This document shows, one piece after another, positions 40,001 through 46,000 of a DNA stretch of 64,000 nucleotides; the stretch's first letter is position 1; every line of letters starts with the position of its first letter. The DNA lies in contig JAXRKN010000044.1 in the NCBI GenBank assembly GCA_038502055.1, forward strand, positions 2,762,001 through 2,826,000, given 5' to 3'. Position numbers and translations under genes: made by a program. The notes beneath the pieces are model-generated. The model searched no databases. It saw only the letters and a list, made by a program, of their open reading frames with translations, and was not told the DNA's origin. This stretch comes from Tanytarsus gracilentus (lineage: Eukaryota > Arthropoda > Insecta > Diptera > Chironomidae).

Positions 40001-43000
40001 CTTCCTCCGTTGATTCCTCAGTGAGACGAAGACGACGCTGTTCGGAAATTTTCATCGCTTCAATTGCTTGCTGACGACGCTTTTCCGAATAATCTTTGTT
40101 CTCGGGCGATCGGTGTCGGTTGTTGCGATTGAAATTTTCTTTTGGTCCTCGAGTTTTCTTCACGGAGCGTGGACGCTTGAATTTTTCGCGACTGTCACGA
40201 TTAATTACAGAAAAGTTGAAGAAATCCTCGCTCAAAGCTTTGCCGTCCTTTGCTGGTGCCTTTGGGGTGCTGGTTGCGATCGATGCTTTTTCACTTGACA
40301 TGATGAAATTGATTGATTGTTGAATTTCTCTCGAATTTTACTTCCGTTCAGTTGAAGAGTTCGCTTAAGACTGAAGAAAAATTAAATTTCATGGCTAACT
40401 TGGTTAAATTTGCAAAAATAAAAAAATTTCGCCATTTTTTTTGTAAAATTTTTTTTACTCATTATTGAATTATTTTTATTGTCCTTTCAGATCGTTTGGT
40501 GAATCCAACACCGATCAATGCCTCGCCGAGATCATCCATCCGGTCATCGAAGGCATCAACGCCGTCAACAAATGGAATTATTATCGATACATTGAGTGTG
40601 TCACCAAAGGCGAAAGTTAAGGAGCTGGAAAATAATAATAGCGTGAAAATAATCAATAAAAACAGCACGAATGTCAGCAAGATGCAAAAGGAGCAGATGC
40701 TTCAGCAAATCATCGACCAACAGACGGCCGAACAGCAAAAACAAATGATGGAACTTTTACATGCGAATAAAAGTGTCGAGGCTTTGGGAGTGCTGGTGCA
40801 GCATCTAGTATTTAACGTGAGTACTTTACAGCTATGGTTATGATCGTGGTCAGTGGGGTCAATTCGTAAATTATGTCACAAATTTAATTTAAATACTAAT
40901 TTTATCATTAATGACCATTGAAACTTAAAAATTTATATTTTATTAATTGAATTAAAATTTTATGAGTACATAATTTACGATTAACCCCCAAAAACTCTTG
41001 AAATTACCACGAAGACATTCTTTTTCAAGAACTTATTCAAATGCAAAAATCTTTCGATTGTTTTCTTATGAATATTTTACGCTCTTACTTTCTATCTGCC
41101 TGAGATAGATTTGAGCATATGGACGGAGGAAACAAAGAAAATAAACTTTTTATGACAGGAATTTCCATTTTATGATCCCATGCAGTGTTGACAATTTTTC
41201 ATCTTCACACTTTCACATGTTTGGATTATTGTCACGTGCACATTGCAAATATTTGAATACCTGTTGGGGATTTAAGAAAAACAAAAGAGAAAACAGGTTG
41301 TGATAAGGTGCAATAAAATATCCATCAACGGCAATATTTTCTCTGTTTGTTGTGATAGCGAAATTGTCAATTGCTGTAAAATTAACGAACTCTTTATTGA
41401 ACCTTAAAAACACGTTAAAAAATTTATTTGATTCCAAAATAGTTTAAACACTCAAACACATTGCTTTACCTCATACGTTATTAATGCGAAATATTTAATG
41501 AATTTCTTCTTTTCATTTTTGTACTGAAGCAAACTCAATTCTAATTTTGAAATGATTGAAAACTCCAACATCTTTCTGGTATAATTTTGTTCATTATATT
41601 TTCTCAAAATGCAACTCAAGACGTCACTCTGAATATTTGGATTAATTTCTCGAATATCTTTAACTAACGAACTTTCGACCTCATTTTCAAACTCCTCAAT
41701 TTTAACGTCACACTCATTTGAATCAAAATTTTCCGCTAACTTAATTTCAAATTCGCTTCCAATCTGATTGTCCATCAAATACTTTCGCCCACAATAATTC
41801 ATGAGTCGATCTTTCTCGCTTTCATTGTCCGATTTCGACAGCTCGTCAAACAAACCACCGAATTGAACCTCATGCAGGCAGTAGTTGATGCCAATTTCAG
41901 ATTTTCTTTCTGACAGTCTTTCCATTTTGCTTAAATTTCTTCTTCGCTCAACGGCTGGCAGTTGTGAAGCGTCGAGAACAGTAAAACGCATTTGAATTTC
42001 AGCCCAAAAGTCGCTCTTTAAGTAATCCACAATGCAGTCAGCATATTCTGCGATTTGTTGATTCTTCTTCATTTTAATTCTGACAGCTTTATACATGTCT
42101 GCCTTGAGGTTCTTAATGTTTAGCTCGCAATCGTGCAACAATGTATTTTGCGATGCTTGATGCTCAGGATATTCCAACTCAATTTGACCGAACGACTTTA
42201 AATGTTTAATGTAGCAATTTATTTTTGCATAGTCATACATCTCGCGAGCATCATCGAATGTGACGAAGAACAAAATCTGCCAAAATGTGCTAAAATAAAA
42301 ATTAAACATTTTTATTTTGTGGCGAATTTCTACTTTTACTCACTAAAGCTTCATTATTCAAAAGCAAATAGAACAAAACTGAAATGAAATGAGAGAAAAT
42401 TCTTATCTGTGAGTGACATGTGAGGTTCAAAAATGATCGCGTGGGGTTTCATAATAAATAAAAACTTTTTTCTAACGACGCAGAAAAAACTCTCAATTTC
42501 GTCAAAAGCTTTAAAAAATATTTACTTAAAATATTATCAAAAATCCATTTTTATTTGCTTGAAAATCACAATAAAAATTTAACAGAAAAAACGAGTACGA
42601 AGATAGTCACAAGGTGATCACTTCACACCCGAACATAAGCACAGCATTCGTCATCGAGTGGAATAATATTTTTCTTCTTTTGAAATTCGAGCAGTTCCTT
42701 CGAATACTGCTGCTGCTTCGTAACCCTCTCCTCGGGCGTAATATTTAATTCGGTGAGAAAAATCACTGCCCAGTTGTGACTGAGGAAGGTCAATGCCTCA
42801 TCATTATCGAACTTGAAAACTCTCTTCGCCGATGCTTCATCGCCACTCCGCTCCTCTTTAATTTTCTTCTCGATGAATTCCGATTCCTCTTGAACGATTT
42901 TTGCGATAAGCGCGTCATAATCGATCTTTGGTATGTCCACATTGAACGGATTGAGTGTGAGATTGTACTCCTTAAGACCCAGCACGTCGTTGTCAATTAC

Positions 43001-46000
43001 GTACTTGCGTTTTGCGAAATTCTTAATTCTTTCATTATTAAATGTGTCATAAACGATTCCGAATGTACAATTGGAGGTTGAGTATGAGATAACGTCAATA
43101 ATGTGCTCGCGAGTTTTCTCTTGATCTGCGATTAAATTAAAGTTGATGTTGTCCACTGAACGATAAATGATGAGCTTAAGCATATAATCGCCAATATTTT
43201 GCGCCTTAATCTGATCATCGAAGCATTGTCGCTCTTTCTCGAGCATGTTTTCGAGGTTGAGTGGACCGATGTCTAAAATTGCGGTTACAGTAATGCGATT
43301 ACGGTACAAGTCGCGCGCATGCTGGACGATTTTATCGCACTGTGAAATGTCTCGAATTGTTGGCTTCTCGGCAAAGTCTTTGGGTAGAATGTTTTGGTCT
43401 TTTAAATGACGAATAAAGCAGTTGAGTTTTGCATTGTCGTAACTTTGAGAGTGAGCGAGCGAAAGTAAGCAAAATATGCAGAGAAAATTGATTGAGCTAA
43501 AAAATATTTAATTTTTTTAATTTTATATTTTTCTCAAGTTTTTTTTATGCTCAATAACAAAATTTCAAACTCACTTTTTAAAAAACATTTTTTATTTTTC
43601 ACAAATTTATTTTAAATTTTAACAGCGCGATAGAAAAGTTCTTAAGGTACTGAAGAATATTTTGTTAAACTCGTTGCTTTAAATAACTTCTGCAATGTGC
43701 TAAATGATTTTCAAAACCACACATCATCAGCTTAAATTGACCAATAAATAAATAAATAAGAAATTGTGGCGCTAATAAAATTAGCATTCAGCAATAACAC
43801 GAGTTATCTTGACCATTGTGTCGATGAATTTTTTTCTCTCTCGCTGCTTCTGGTCCTCAGTCAAGTTCAATTCACCGAGTAATGCGATCGCGAGAGTTTT
43901 ATCGAAATAGTGATTGTCATGATATTTCTGCATATAACAATCGACCTTATTTTCTGTTACACCCACATCGTTCAATAAATGATCGCGCAGCTCAGTTTCG
44001 GCTTCCTCGAAATGCTGCTGATTAACGACATCGCATTGAATATATGTTGTGATTATATCGGTTGGATTGACATTGATTTGATAGTCTTTCGTGTTGATCA
44101 AGTTGTTATCGATGCCATATTTTCGTGCACAATAATCGCCGACAAGATCTTCATCTGATTTTATTTCGTCTTCTTGTGTTGTGTTGGCGATAATTGAGTT
44201 AAATAATTCGCCAAATTCTTTCTCCGAAAGGCAAATGAGAATCGCATTGCCGCTAATTTTTTCTTGCAATTTTTTAATTTCACGAATTTTTTTCTCCTTT
44301 TCGGTTGGTGTGAGAAGATCTGTGACTTCAATCACCTGTGATTAAAAATTATGTAATTAAAAATTTTATAAATCTTTTTAAATACACACCTGCTCTTTAA
44401 TATCTAAGTCACTCCATTTTGCATCCTTCAGTGACTCAACAATGCACAATGCCGATTCCTTAAATCTCTCATCGATGCTAAATTCATGATAGAGTTCCTC
44501 ATACACACGATTCACTGTCGAAACCAAAATCATGTCGCACAAAAATGATTCACCATTAAATGGCGATGACTCAAACTGCTCCTCGAGCACTCCATGTCTT
44601 TTGAGATAGTCAGCGTAGCAGTTAAATGTGTTTGCTAAAGAAACTGTCTCACTTTTGTTGTTATCTGACTTAACAGCAGCTGCCGATAAGAGCAGCAAAG
44701 ATATTTGTACGAAACTTTTCATGATGTTGCCTGCTTATGGCTTAAACTGATACTAACTTTAAACCGACATGAGTTTTGCGCATAAATAAACTCTTTGAGA
44801 TACCGTTAATGAGGGAATACTCGAGTAATAAACTTTCGCTGATAGCAAAAAATGTTGTGATGACCTTGCTGAACTGGTTTTACAGTCATTCTGGAAATTT
44901 AATATACAGAGCTATGCTAAAGAAGACCCTAGAAGACATGCGCGCGTGTTTAAGTGATTTATAGGCGAAATATTTTTTGACCGTTACATTTCGTAAAGTT
45001 CATGTTGAAATTATAAATTATCACAAACTCATTTAGCGATTATGTAACCCAAAAACATCGTAAAAGTAATTCCAAAAATCGATCAATTGTCCTTTTAAAA
45101 TTTTGAGACTTTTGTCTCACCTAATGACTGTTTTGAGTACATCATAATGGACTAAATTAAAGACAGTCTAAAGAGTCTAGACGCCCTTCATCATCAATAG
45201 ACTGCGAACTCTCTGTCGGCATTGTGGGTGACAAAAAAGTGTCACCTTTAAAAAAATTGATTTCTTAAGCTCTTTTTCTAAGAATTTATGGTGTGAGTTG
45301 ATCCAATTTTATGCAAAGGTAGAAATTTCCTTCGAATGAGGAAAAATCCCGAACATGTTTTTGACAAATGTTTGAAAAAGATTTTTGGTTCCAGCATTAA
45401 TCTGTGTTATGCTTATTAAGAGCGATGAGAATCGTTCAGGGATTTTAAATGTGTCTAGTTTACTGAAATATTTAAGGCTATCGAGACAATAATTTTTAGC
45501 ATCCCTGAAGCATCATATCCACCCATGCTCAATTTTAAAGCCTTATAGCAATAATAAACTGATAAATCCATTCCTAAATAAAATGCCCCGTAGTGATAAA
45601 ATCCGCCTACAATCACAAACAATCGTTTCATTGTCGTGAAGGACACGATTTGAAAAATTTACATATCCTCTCTCCCTAACCACGATATCTACCTGCATCG
45701 AGTCATAACGAGAGAAACTTTTCAATCAGGTAGCAAGAAGTTTTTTGTGTGCACATGTCTTCTGCTCTCAATTTTATTTCAGTCTACCTCGAGAATCGGT
45801 AGGGACGAGATCTTCAAAAAAATCAAAAACTTAGTTAAGACAGAAATGGATAAAAATTTAAATTAATTTAAAGAAATTAATTATTTGTGCGTTAAAAACT
45901 AGTGAAAAAAATCAAAAATGTCTCGAAAACTAAGTCCAAAAATTAGCGAACTCGTCAATGAGTTGTTCAAAAAGAATGTTAGTGGATTTTTCAAAAACAA

